A DNA stretch of 21,388 nt from assembly GCA_035317085.1 (NCBI GenBank), contig DATHHS010000168.1:1-21388 (forward strand). Reading direction: 5' to 3'. The translations under genes were made by a program, and so were the position numbers. The stretch is from VBDM01 sp035317085 (GTDB lineage: Bacteria > Pseudomonadota > Gammaproteobacteria > Burkholderiales > SG8-39). The notes below the pieces were generated by a model. That model was not told where the DNA came from. It saw only the letters and a list, made by a program, of their open reading frames with translations, and ran no database searches. Shown in pieces: positions 7,367-14,957 of this stretch (position 1 is its first letter; each line of letters begins with the position of its first letter).

Positions 7367-8152
7367 TCACCCGCGTTGCAACAGCATCTTCAGCCAATGT
7401 TTCGGGTGTCGCATTACTCGCCGTGCGGTGAAATAGCCGCGAAGGAAAAGCTCCTCTGCGCGAGTCTTGACGATGGAGTTTTTTCTCAGAGCACGGACGA
7501 TCTCCTTGACGACCGCCTCGCGGTCGCGCGTGCTCACCCCGCCCGACCGCATGGTAGTCGTCACGGTGTGAACGTGCAGCACCCGGGACTTCAAAATCCC
7601 TCGAGCCATTAACTCGAAGTCCATCGCGATGCGAAACGATGTGTCGAACTCGCCATACCTGACAAAATAGGACGCATGCGTAAAGGTTGCAGGATGGTTG
7701 ATCATGCGGCCGAACCGGAATGCAAGCGGGCACCACTTCATGCTCAAGCGGCGCAGGTGTCGGCCTGAGTCGCCATCGACGATATCGCAGTCTCCGAAAA
7801 CGATTTCCGGATAGTTCGCTTCGCGCGCCGCGTGCATGATCTCGCTGACCGCGTCCGACGTGGCGAGCCGATCGCCCGCGTTGAGAAAGAGAATGTAGTC
7901 GCCGTTCACCCTCCTGAGACCCTTATTGAAGGCGTCAGCAATGCCCCCGTCCGGTTCGCTTATCCAAGTGGCCAAACGGCTTGCGTGCGATCGAATCACT
8001 TCGACCGTCCCGTCCGTCGAACCACCGTCGACGACAACGTACTCGATCGCGGGGTAAGTCTGTTCTAGTACGCTGCGGATCGTCTCGTCAATGTGTACTC
8101 GATTGTTGAGCGAGACCGTCACAATACAAACGCGGGACAGGTATGCGGGCAT
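7367..8152 (-). CDS. family 2 glycosyltransferase, WcaE-like
   Basis: A 261-residue GT-A glycosyltransferase. VCIVTVSLNNRVHIDETIRS begins the fold, followed by VVVDGGSTDGT, the SEPDGGIADAFNKGL motif and LFLNAGDRL, where the usual DxD is replaced by NAGD. This combination is typical of the WcaE-like branch of family 2. MDFELMARGI may supply the catalytic base. The sugar is unknown. Its ATG is preceded by AAGGG at good spacing, and only 9 nt separate it from the stop of the methyltransferase gene upstream, so it is the last gene of the minus-strand operon. Confidence 0.85.
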   Translation of the reverse strand: MPAYLSRVCIVTVSLNNRVHIDETIRSVLEQTYPAIEYVVVDGGSTDGTVEVIRSHASRLATWISEPDGGIADAFNKGLRRVNGDYILFLNAGDRLATSDAVSEIMHAAREANYPEIVFGDCDIVDGDSGRHLRRLSMKWCPLAFRFGRMINHPATFTHASYFVRYGEFDTSFRIAMDFELMARGILKSRVLHVHTVTTTMRSGGVSTRDREAVVKEIVRALRKNSIVKTRAEELFLRGYFTARRVMRHPKHWLKMLLQRG

Positions 8153-8161
8153 TGACCCTTC

Positions 8162-9400
8162 TCAGAGAAATCCCAGCTTCGGAAGCGGCACGACGAGTTT
8201 CAGCGAAGAGAACTTCGCGCTCGCCTTGAAAAAGCTTTTGAAGTGCCACGGCAAGACGAGCACGTAGTCCGGCTCGCTGTCGAGCAAATCCTGCTCCGGA
8301 ATGATGGGGATCCAGGTTCCAGGAGTGAAGCACCCGAATTTGTCGACATTGACTTCACCGATGGCGCTGATTTCCCGATCGGTAAAACCGCAGTATTGCA
8401 GGATGACGTTACCCTTGGTGGAGGCACCCAGCCCGGCGACGGTTTTTCTCTGAGCGAGGGTGGATCGAACGAACGAGAGCAGATCTTCCCTGGCCGCAGC
8501 AGCGCGCTGTGCAAACGCCATGTAGGGCGCCATGGTGTCGAGTCCTTGCTCCCTCTCGCTCTCGAGCATCGCTCGGACGGCCGGCGGCAGCGGTGCGTCG
8601 CCTTGCACCTTCTCGACCGTCACCGAAAAGCTGCCGCCGTTGACCTCGTTCAGCTCGACATCGACAATCCTGAAGCCGACGCGATCTGCCATCCACTTGA
8701 TCTGTTTGAGCGCGTAGTACTCCAGGTGCTCGTGACACACGGTGTCGTAGGAGTTCGTCTCGAGCATGGTGGGCATGTAGCTCTGTTCGAAAACCCATAT
8801 CCCGTCATCGGCGAGTACTTCGTGCACTTCGCGCATGAACGCGATCGGGTCCTCGAGGTCGTAGAACATCGAGAAGGACGTAATGATCTTTGCTTTCCTG
8901 CCCGGAAAACGCTCCTTCAACGCGCGAGCGGAGAAGAAGTCCGGGATCAACTGAATGTGGGGAGGGTAGAAATTGCTGAACTTGTCCCCGGTGGGATCAA
9001 TCCCCACGAGGGTTGGACCGCGCGGGTACGCCTGCAGCGTCGTGCTGTCGTTGCTGCCGATGTCGACGATAAGGTCGCCGTCGCGCAGCGCCGCGCGCTC
9101 GAGCAGTCGGCGTACCTTGCCTTGCAGATGCGTCACCATGCTCATGTTGAGCGCGGAGCGGTAGCCGTAATTTTTCCCGTACATCTCCCGCAGGTCGTAG
9201 GAGTGCTCGAGCTGCAGGAGACCGCAAACGTCGTCTCCACCCGTGCACTTTACTAGCCGGAGCGGCCCGCTCGTCACGTTTGCGTTCCTGTCTCGCGGAA
9301 ATGTCCCGGTGAGCATCTGCACGCCGAGGTCGAGTACGCTCGCGAGCCGCTGGTTTCCGCAAATCCTGCATTTGTCCGTTTTCGTGTACATCGTGTACAT
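8162..9400 (-). CDS. SAM-dependent sugar C-methyltransferase with N-terminal zinc-binding domain
   Basis: A 412-residue protein with the three-part layout of nucleotide-sugar C-methyltransferases (TcaB9/TylC3/NovU group). A zinc-binding N-terminus has Cys11, Cys14, Cys52 and Cys59. A SAM-binding Rossmann domain has VDIGSNDSTTL at about 112-122. The conserved CHEHLEYYAL motif is followed by a C-terminal domain with the GLGASTKGNVILQYCG motif. Members methylate C3 of NDP-4-keto-6-deoxysugars, giving branched sugars. The neighbouring dehydratase would supply such a substrate, so a GDP-linked branched 6-deoxyhexose is inferred; a dTDP-linked substrate from RfbB is possible too. The start lies in a 9-bp tandem duplication with two ATGs; the upstream one has GGAG four bases before it. 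Confidence 0.9.
   Translation of the reverse strand: MYTMYTKTDKCRICGNQRLASVLDLGVQMLTGTFPRDRNANVTSGPLRLVKCTGGDDVCGLLQLEHSYDLREMYGKNYGYRSALNMSMVTHLQGKVRRLLERAALRDGDLIVDIGSNDSTTLQAYPRGPTLVGIDPTGDKFSNFYPPHIQLIPDFFSARALKERFPGRKAKIITSFSMFYDLEDPIAFMREVHEVLADDGIWVFEQSYMPTMLETNSYDTVCHEHLEYYALKQIKWMADRVGFRIVDVELNEVNGGSFSVTVEKVQGDAPLPPAVRAMLESEREQGLDTMAPYMAFAQRAAAAREDLLSFVRSTLAQRKTVAGLGASTKGNVILQYCGFTDREISAIGEVNVDKFGCFTPGTWIPIIPEQDLLDSEPDYVLVLPWHFKSFFKASAKFSSLKLVVPLPKLGFL
9383..9400 (-). repeat. 9-bp tandem duplication spanning the methyltransferase start codon
   Basis: The unit ATGTACACG occurs twice in a row on the coding strand, so the protein begins MYTMYT. The upstream ATG (9400) is 4 nt from a GGAG; the downstream ATG (9391) is 13 nt away. 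The duplication keeps the frame. Confidence 0.9.
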
Positions 9401-9432
9401 CTTGCTCCAATCCTTGACGAAGTCGGGTGGAG

Positions 9433-10401
9433 CTACCCGGCCGCGTCAAGCGCTCGCAGATCAGCCTCCACCATCATTTGAACCAATTCGCGAAACCGGA
9501 CCTCTGGCCGCCAGTTCAATAGCGTGCGCGCCTTGTCGCTGTTTCCCACGAGCTGCACCGGTTCGGCGGGCCGGTAGTCCATGGAGTCCTCGCGGACACA
9601 GTCCCGGTAGTCTAGACCGAGGTATCCGAAAGCCGATTCGCAGAACTCGCGTACCGAGTGCGGTTCGCCGGTTGAAACAACGAAGTCTTCCGCTCGCACA
9701 CCTTGCAGCATCGACCACATGGCGCGCACATAATCGCCCGCATATCCCCAATCCCGTAGCGCCGAGAGGTTGCCTAGCCTGAGCTCGGGCGCCAGCCCAC
9801 GCTTGATCCGCGCAGCCTCGCGCGTGATCTTTCTCGTCACGAAGGCGGATCCGCGCCGGGGGCTTTCGTGATTGAACAGGATCGCTGAGCACGCAAACAA
9901 CCCATAGCGCTGCCTATAGATTTTGATCATGAAATCAGCGTAGGCCTTGGCGGCCCCGTACGGGCTGCGGGGGCTGACAGGTGTCTTCTCGGACTGCGGG
10001 CTTTCCAGCGCATTTGCGAATATCTCGCTGCTCGACGCCTGGCAGAAACGAATGCCGGCATCCACGTTGCGTATGGCCTCCAGAATGCGCGCTACCGCAA
10101 GCCCATTGACCTCCGCGATATCGAGCGCCTCGTCGTACATGCTCGCGCCGGAAGAGTAGGCCGCGCAATTGTATAGCTCCGCGGGACGGCAGTCCTCGAC
10201 GATCTCCAAGATCCTGCGCGCGTCCAACATGTCCCAGGAAATCAGCTCGACTCGGCCCGCCAGTCCCGACGGAAGCGAACGTGCCGCTTCGTCAGGAGTC
10301 CTGCGCACGACGCCGACCACGCGATAGCCCTTGCCGAGCAGGAGCTCAGAGAGGTAGCTCCCGTCCTGGCCCGTGATCCCGGTGATGAGTGCTGTCCTCA
10401 A
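9433..10401 (-). CDS. GDP-mannose 4,6-dehydratase-like NAD(P)-dependent sugar dehydratase/epimerase
   Basis: A 322-residue extended short-chain dehydrogenase. MRTALITGITGQDGSYLSEL with GxxGxxG at 8-14 is characteristic of GDP-mannose 4,6-dehydratase (Gmd). ILFNHESPRRG, FVTRKITR, LGNLSALRDWGYAGDYV and the SVREF segment also match Gmd closely. Differences from classical Gmd are a length about 50 residues shorter, a trimmed segment after the first strand, NCAAYSSG instead of the usual NLAAQSHV, and ASSSE instead of ASTSE (Ser124 where Thr is usual). Glu126, Tyr148 and Lys152 are kept. It probably makes a GDP-4-keto-6-deoxysugar from the ManC product, but a reductase or different substrate cannot be excluded. 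The start is inferred as the TTG at 10401, 5 nt after the upstream stop; longer in-frame versions run into the preceding gene. Confidence 0.8.
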   Translation of the reverse strand: MRTALITGITGQDGSYLSELLLGKGYRVVGVVRRTPDEAARSLPSGLAGRVELISWDMLDARRILEIVEDCRPAELYNCAAYSSGASMYDEALDIAEVNGLAVARILEAIRNVDAGIRFCQASSSEIFANALESPQSEKTPVSPRSPYGAAKAYADFMIKIYRQRYGLFACSAILFNHESPRRGSAFVTRKITREAARIKRGLAPELRLGNLSALRDWGYAGDYVRAMWSMLQGVRAEDFVVSTGEPHSVREFCESAFGYLGLDYRDCVREDSMDYRPAEPVQLVGNSDKARTLLNWRPEVRFRELVQMMVEADLRALDAAG

Positions 10402-10406
10402 TGTTG

Positions 10407-11453
10407 TCAGCGAAGGTAGATTCCAAGGACACGCGCAGTGAGACGGCTTGTCGCGCTTGCATGGCGACTGCGCAGCACATCGTAGAGCGCGACGCGTGAA
10501 CCCCTTCTGAATAGGCCGAAATAGATCACGGCCGCGAGATTCGCCAGCGTTCCAGGACAACGCGCAGTCAGCCAAGCGATTGCGCGGGCTCGTCCGTGGG
10601 CGGCATCGGCAAGATATTTGCGGAACTCAGCCATTGAGTAGGAGCCGAGCGCCCGATGGAAAACCAAGTGCCTAAATCCACGCCACGGCTCACGGACGCA
10701 CACCGCCCGCTTGGCCGCCTCCGAGAATTCGCCGAAGGACCACAGCAGAGCGGGCCATTTGAACGTCCAGATCTCGAAGCCGCGGGACGTCCACATGGCG
10801 TTGCCGTTGCGGATCATGATCAAGGGTTGCGCGATTATCCTGACCTTTCCGATCGCCGGGCTCTGAAAGATTACGCCCACGTGGATGAACAGCGTTCCGT
10901 AGTAGGACGCGCGGTCCCGCGCGAGCCAGACGTCGCGGCGTATGACGACCCCTCCGATGAAAGCAAGATAGGTGGCCGCCCTGATGAAGAATTCCTCCCT
11001 CTGACTCTCATCGAAGGCAAGGTCGGCGTGAATACCGAGCCGCGGACTCTCCAGCTTCACGGTCAAGTCAACGTTTCGAACTTCCGCGTTGACTACTACG
11101 AGGTCCGGGCGTCCCCCCTCGATAGCGCCCAATACTTGCCGGATGGCCCCGGGAGCGAGCACGTCATCATCGGTCATCAACCAGCAATACTCGCCTTCGG
11201 CATAGCCGACCGCCTTGTCGTAATCTCCGTCCACACCCGAGTTCTCCTTTTCGCGATAGTAACGTAACGCGGGCCAGCGTACAGCCACGCCCGCGACGAC
11301 CTCGGATGTGTCATCAGGTGAGGCGCCGTCCACGACGATGAGCTCGACTTCGGGCGTCAGCTGATCGATGATCGAAGCGAGCGTCTCCGCGACGAACGCA
11401 GCCCGCTTGTAGGTAGCGATGCAGATGGACAGCTTGGGTCGCGGGTCTGACAC
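10407..11453 (-). CDS. family 2 glycosyltransferase, abequosyltransferase-like
   Basis: A 348-residue GT-A glycosyltransferase starting near KLSICIATYKR, with LIVVDGASPDDT, then ENSGVDGDYDKAV and the acidic LMTDDDVLAPGAI metal site. The ENSG...GEYCWLMTDDD pattern resembles the RfbV/WbaV abequosyltransferase group, whose donors are CDP-dideoxysugars; here the donor may instead be the modified 6-deoxysugar made by the next two genes. The C-terminal third is basic with hydrophobic patches, suggesting membrane association. The GTG at 11453 is chosen because the frame upstream of it overlaps decayed methyltransferase sequence and is not conserved. No strong ribosome-binding site is visible. It is followed closely by the dehydratase gene. 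Confidence 0.82.
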   Translation of the reverse strand: MSDPRPKLSICIATYKRAAFVAETLASIIDQLTPEVELIVVDGASPDDTSEVVAGVAVRWPALRYYREKENSGVDGDYDKAVGYAEGEYCWLMTDDDVLAPGAIRQVLGAIEGGRPDLVVVNAEVRNVDLTVKLESPRLGIHADLAFDESQREEFFIRAATYLAFIGGVVIRRDVWLARDRASYYGTLFIHVGVIFQSPAIGKVRIIAQPLIMIRNGNAMWTSRGFEIWTFKWPALLWSFGEFSEAAKRAVCVREPWRGFRHLVFHRALGSYSMAEFRKYLADAAHGRARAIAWLTARCPGTLANLAAVIYFGLFRRGSRVALYDVLRSRHASATSRLTARVLGIYLR

Positions 11454-11491
11454 GGTCCGGTTACTCGATGCTCGGCATCGGGATACTGCCG

Positions 11492-11771
11492 TCAGATCGG
11501 CACAAACCTCATCGACGAAATCAGAGGGAACTGCTTCTCGCTCGGCACCCGGAATTTCATCAGCTGGTAGTGGTTCTCGGCGAAAGCCAACGCCTTGAGC
11601 CCGTCGAGAAGCCCACTTCAAAGTGTGCAGGGTCGACGAAGAATGCATTGACCCCGTTGCGTTCGACCGTCACGAACCGGTACCCCTTTTCGAAAGACAG
11701 GCCCGCCAGCCGATAGTGATGCGCTGACGGTCGCGCAGGTCGAGGAAATAGTTGCGCAGAGCGTTCATCAT
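11492..11771 (-). pseudogene. decayed SAM-dependent methyltransferase-like gene (polysaccharide-cluster FkbM-type)
   Basis: This stretch of about 315 bases between wzx and the glycosyltransferase has no intact gene. On the minus strand a start ATG (11771) overlaps the wzx stop as ATGA and reads MMNALRNYFLDLRDRQR to a TGA at 11670. In a second frame, from 11700, it reads EKGYRFVTVERNGVNAFFVD. In a third frame, from 11608, it reads LKALAFAENHYQLMKF and ends in a TGA at 11492. The GVNAFFV...FAENHY order resembles the extreme C-terminus of SAM-dependent methyltransferase-like proteins common in O-antigen clusters. The N-terminal start is thus joined to a C-terminal end with the catalytic core missing and at least two frame changes. 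The family name is less certain than the decay. Confidence 0.6.
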
Positions 11772-13285
11772 GTCGCTCTCCCCTGTGGCGTCTTGTAGAC
11801 CCATTCGCGAATGTACTGCACAGCGGCAGCGCGTAGTGTGGGGGACGCCGCTATCGTGAGCGCGAATGCCACTACGGCCCATGCAACACCGCAGCCTACC
11901 CGCGCATAGACGCCCAAGTCACCACCGACAGGAAGGTTGAATGCGAGCAGCCCCACGAGCGCCGAAATTGCCAATGGAACACCGACATCAAGGGCGAGCC
12001 ATTTCGGCCCCAGTCCCTTGAGCAGACGCCGGTGTGTCAGCCAGGTCCCGAGTACGAGGTACAAGGCATGCAGAATAAGCCACGCCAGGGCGCCCCCCAA
12101 CGCGCCGTACGCGGACGCGAGAGCAATGGTCAGGGGCACGACGATGAGCAGCAATATCGCGTTGATCGTCAGAGGCAACCGGGTCATGCCGTGGGCAAGC
12201 TGGAGCGCGTACGGCACGTACATGACGCTGTGCAGCGCGGTGCCGACGGCGAGCGCGGGAAGGATCAACCCCGCGTGCTGCGCAAGCGAAGGGTTGCCGG
12301 TCCACGCCTGAACAATTTCCACTGGGAAAACCGAAAAGAACATCGCGACCGGAAAAACAATTGCACCGAGCAAGCGCGCCGACAGGCGATAGGTCCCGGC
12401 CATGCGGTCGATATCGCCGGAATAGACCAGAGTCGAAAAACGCGGAAAGACGACGTTGAAAAGCGGGATACTGATCAGGTACAACGTCCCGGCGATCGCG
12501 ACCGCAAGCATGTACTCTCCGTATTCCGAGAGACTGAGCATCTTGCTCAATACGACTTTGTCGACTTGGCTGAGTGCGATTCCAGTGACGGTTATCCCGG
12601 TTAAGCCCGCCGAGACACGCCAGATCCGCTCCAGCTGCCGACGATCGTACTTCACCGACTCCCGGCCGACGACTCGCCAGCTGGCGGCCCGCGCCGCGAA
12701 CGCGTACGCCAAACCGACGCCCGACTGCCAGAGAAGGAAAATCTCAATGCTCGGCGAGACGAAGGCAAGCAAGAGTACGGCGCCGCCGCTTCCCAGGATG
12801 ACCCAGGCGACGTTGAGCGCGCTGGAAATCACGATGCGCTGAGCGCCCATAATTGCGCCCTGGTAGAGCTGCGCCGGCCAGCGGCAGGCGATTACAAGCC
12901 CCATCAGCATGATCGCCACCACCAGACGTTCAGTGCCCAACCCGTCAGCGCGAAGCCAGTGCGTGGCGACGACGGGCGAGAGCACTACCATCACTATCGC
13001 AATGACACTCGCCATGATCCAGTAGATCACCGCCAATGTATGCAGCAGAGTCCTCGTCTCACGCCCTTCGCCCGATCCGATTCCGCGGGCGACTTCACGA
13101 TTGATGGTCGTCGCCAGACCGAAATCGAGGAGCTGGACAACCACCTGTACGGTGGCGAGAAATCCGATAAGCCCATAACCTTCCACTCCGAGGTATCTGA
13201 CGTAGAAAGGAATGACTGCCAGACCGATCAACGCCCTCAATACGGAACTTCCGAGTCCCGCAACGAGATTGCGACCGATCCTCAT
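11768..13285 (-). CDS. wzx: Wzx-type polysaccharide flippase (MOP superfamily)
   Basis: A 505-residue inner-membrane protein made almost entirely of hydrophobic helices separated by short basic loops, the length and appearance of Wzx O-unit translocases. The N-terminus, with AVIPFYVRYLGVEGYGLIGF, followed by LLDFGLATTINREVAR, is the typical oligosaccharide flippase start, and a second half-repeat begins near LSQVDKVVLSKMLSLSEYG. It would move undecaprenyl-linked O-units from the cytoplasmic to the periplasmic face. The ATG is at 13285, 129 nt downstream of the manC stop. The TGA overlaps the start of the decayed methyltransferase, a sign that the two were once translationally coupled. Confidence 0.88.
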   Translation of the reverse strand: MRIGRNLVAGLGSSVLRALIGLAVIPFYVRYLGVEGYGLIGFLATVQVVVQLLDFGLATTINREVARGIGSGEGRETRTLLHTLAVIYWIMASVIAIVMVVLSPVVATHWLRADGLGTERLVVAIMLMGLVIACRWPAQLYQGAIMGAQRIVISSALNVAWVILGSGGAVLLLAFVSPSIEIFLLWQSGVGLAYAFAARAASWRVVGRESVKYDRRQLERIWRVSAGLTGITVTGIALSQVDKVVLSKMLSLSEYGEYMLAVAIAGTLYLISIPLFNVVFPRFSTLVYSGDIDRMAGTYRLSARLLGAIVFPVAMFFSVFPVEIVQAWTGNPSLAQHAGLILPALAVGTALHSVMYVPYALQLAHGMTRLPLTINAILLLIVVPLTIALASAYGALGGALAWLILHALYLVLGTWLTHRRLLKGLGPKWLALDVGVPLAISALVGLLAFNLPVGGDLGVYARVGCGVAWAVVAFALTIAASPTLRAAAVQYIREWVYKTPQGRAT

Positions 13286-13320
13286 CGGCGTTCAGTGCGA
13301 CTCGCTCAATGGAACGTCAC

Positions 13321-13338
13321 GCCGGCTAGCGTAGCGGC
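13321..13338. other. small hairpin in the manC-wzx gap
   Basis: GCCG/CGGC arms extend into CTA/TAG around a GCG loop with one bulged G. On the minus strand it lies about 36 nt before the wzx ATG, in the 129-nt gap after manC. No T-run follows, so it is not a standard terminator. It may be an mRNA structure or chance; nothing else is recognisable in the gap. Confidence 0.25.
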
Positions 13339-13414
13339 TGTCATCGATCGGGCGCATGGGAAGACCTATATGTGCGGACGATCCCGCCCTCCGCTCGTGT
13401 TTTCGACGACAGAC

Positions 13415-14839
13415 TCACTCCCGCCGATAGCGGTCTTCGAACCGCACGATATCGTCTTCACCCAGATAGCTGCCCGACTGAACCTCTATGAGGAAAAGCG
13501 GCAGCTTCCCTGCGTTTTCGAGCCGATGCTTGGTTCCTATCGGGATATAGGTGGATTCATTTTCCGACAGAAGCTTTACCTCGTCGCCTCGTGTCACCCT
13601 AGCGGTGCCCGATACCACCACCCAGTGCTCCGCCCGGTGATGATGCATCTGCAGCGAGAGCGCTTCGCCCGCCTTGACCATGATGCGCTTCACCTGAAAG
13701 CGCGCGCCGGCGTCGATGCTCTCATAATAGCCCCAAGGCCGGTAAACCCGGCTGTGGGAAACATGTTCGGTACGGGCTTGGCGGTCGAGGCGCTCGACCA
13801 CTTCCTTGACCTCCTGGGCGCGCGACTTGTCGGCCACGAGCACCGCATCGTCGGTCTCGACGATCACGAGGTCCCGCACACCCAGGACCGCAACCATGCG
13901 GTGCTCGGCGCGTACGTAGCAGCCGCTTACATCGCTCAGATCCACATCGCCTTGTGCGACGTTGTCGTTCGCGTCCTTCTCCCCCGCCTCCCAAAGCGCC
14001 GTCCAGGAACCGACGTCGCTCCAGCCGATGTCGGCCTGGACCATCGCGCTTGCGGAAGTGCGCTCCATCACCGCATAGTCGATGGAATCCGAAGGACAGG
14101 CGGCGAACGCAGCCGAATCCAGCCTCAGGAAATCGAGGTCGCGCTTTCCCCTCTCCAACGCCGCCTTCGCAGCGGCCAGAATTTCGGGGCGATAGCGCTG
14201 CAATTCCTCCAGGAAGCGCCTGGGATGGAACGCGAACATGCCGCTGTTCCAGAAAAATCGATCGCTCGCGACGTAGCGGCGCGCCGTCTCCAGATCGGGT
14301 TTTTCCACGAAGCGGCTTACGCGGAAACTGCGCTCGCTTCCGGAAATCGGCTCGCCGCGCTCGATGTAACCGTATCCCGTGACCGGTCCCCGTGGCGTGA
14401 TCCCGAACGTGACGAGCGAACCGCCTGCTGCAAGCGGGAGCGCCGTGGCGATTGCCGCGTGAAACGCCGGTACGTCCCGGATCAGGTGGTCGGAGGGCAA
14501 CACCAGAAGACAGGCGTCCGGATCGCGACTCTGCGCGTAGAGCGCCACTACCGCGACAGCGGGCGCGGTATTGCGTCCGACGGGCTCCAGAATCTGGACC
14601 TCGGTCGGCACGCTGATTTCCTTGAGCTGTTCGGCGACAAAAAAACGATGCTCGTCGTTCGAAACGACGATCGCCGCGCGGGAACCTTCGACACCCTGCA
14701 GCCGCAACACGGTGTCCTGAAGCATGGTTCGCTCGGAAACCAGAGGCAGGAATTGCTTCGGAAGAAGCCGCCGCGACATCGGCCACAGACGGCTGCCAGT
14801 CCCGCCCGAGAGAATTACGGGGTAGAAGGAGGTTGTCAC
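13415..14839 (-). CDS. manC: bifunctional mannose-1-phosphate guanylyltransferase / mannose-6-phosphate isomerase
   Basis: It makes GDP-mannose from mannose-1-phosphate and GTP, and through its C-terminal domain can isomerise fructose-6-phosphate to mannose-6-phosphate. The 474-residue length is typical of the two-domain enzyme. The N-terminal pyrophosphorylase domain has SGGTGSRLWPMSR, LPKQFLPL, FVEKPD and the WNSGMFAF segment. The C-terminal cupin domain has YRPWGYYESID, the metal-binding QMHHHRAEHW (about residue 400) and PIGTKHRLEN. A GTG at 14839 gives the usual start just before YPVILSGGTG and has AAGG eight bases upstream; the frame remains open upstream but that part overlaps the divergent promoter region. 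It leads the minus-strand operon and supplies the neighbouring Gmd-like enzyme. No phosphomannomutase gene is in the window. Confidence 0.95.
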   Translation of the reverse strand: MTTSFYPVILSGGTGSRLWPMSRRLLPKQFLPLVSERTMLQDTVLRLQGVEGSRAAIVVSNDEHRFFVAEQLKEISVPTEVQILEPVGRNTAPAVAVVALYAQSRDPDACLLVLPSDHLIRDVPAFHAAIATALPLAAGGSLVTFGITPRGPVTGYGYIERGEPISGSERSFRVSRFVEKPDLETARRYVASDRFFWNSGMFAFHPRRFLEELQRYRPEILAAAKAALERGKRDLDFLRLDSAAFAACPSDSIDYAVMERTSASAMVQADIGWSDVGSWTALWEAGEKDANDNVAQGDVDLSDVSGCYVRAEHRMVAVLGVRDLVIVETDDAVLVADKSRAQEVKEVVERLDRQARTEHVSHSRVYRPWGYYESIDAGARFQVKRIMVKAGEALSLQMHHHRAEHWVVVSGTARVTRGDEVKLLSENESTYIPIGTKHRLENAGKLPLFLIEVQSGSYLGEDDIVRFEDRYRRE

Positions 14840-14869
14840 TCGCGCGGCCTTGCTTACGATAAAACGCGT

Positions 14870-14875
14870 ATTGTA
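14870..14875 (-). promoter_or_regulatory. candidate -10 element (TACAAT) for manC
   Basis: TACAAT on the minus strand lies about 30 nt before the manC GTG. No clear -35 hexamer is present at standard spacing. It sits in the 118-nt divergent gap between manC and the reductase gene. Confidence 0.3.
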
Positions 14876-14907
14876 GTGGCACCTGCTCCCTGCAGATAGG
14901 GGCTTGC

Positions 14908-14913
14908 TAGAAT
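14908..14913 (+). promoter_or_regulatory. candidate extended -10 element (TGC-TAGAAT) for the wbp-like operon
   Basis: TAGAAT is preceded by TGC, giving an extended -10 arrangement that can work without a good -35, and none is seen. It lies 44 nt before the ATG at 14958 and is followed by a GC-rich discriminator-like stretch, like the elements at 1380 and 15957. Confidence 0.45.
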
Positions 14914-14957
14914 CCCGCGCTGTAGCAACGGAACGATCGACACGGCCTCCTCTGTCC

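Noticed and set aside
8243..9256. 337-codon plus-strand open frame inside the C-methyltransferase gene
   Set aside because: The minus strand carries a complete zinc-finger C-methyltransferase with conserved motifs over the same bases.
11454..11648. N-terminal extension of the abequosyltransferase-like gene
   Set aside because: The 65 extra codons coincide with the decayed methyltransferase pieces in other frames and precede the point where the glycosyltransferase fold begins, so the GTG at 11453 was preferred.
12959..14899. 646-codon plus-strand open frame opposite manC and wzx
   Set aside because: The opposite strand encodes ManC and Wzx with clear motifs. The plus-strand translation has no recognisable domain and is an artefact of high G+C codon use.
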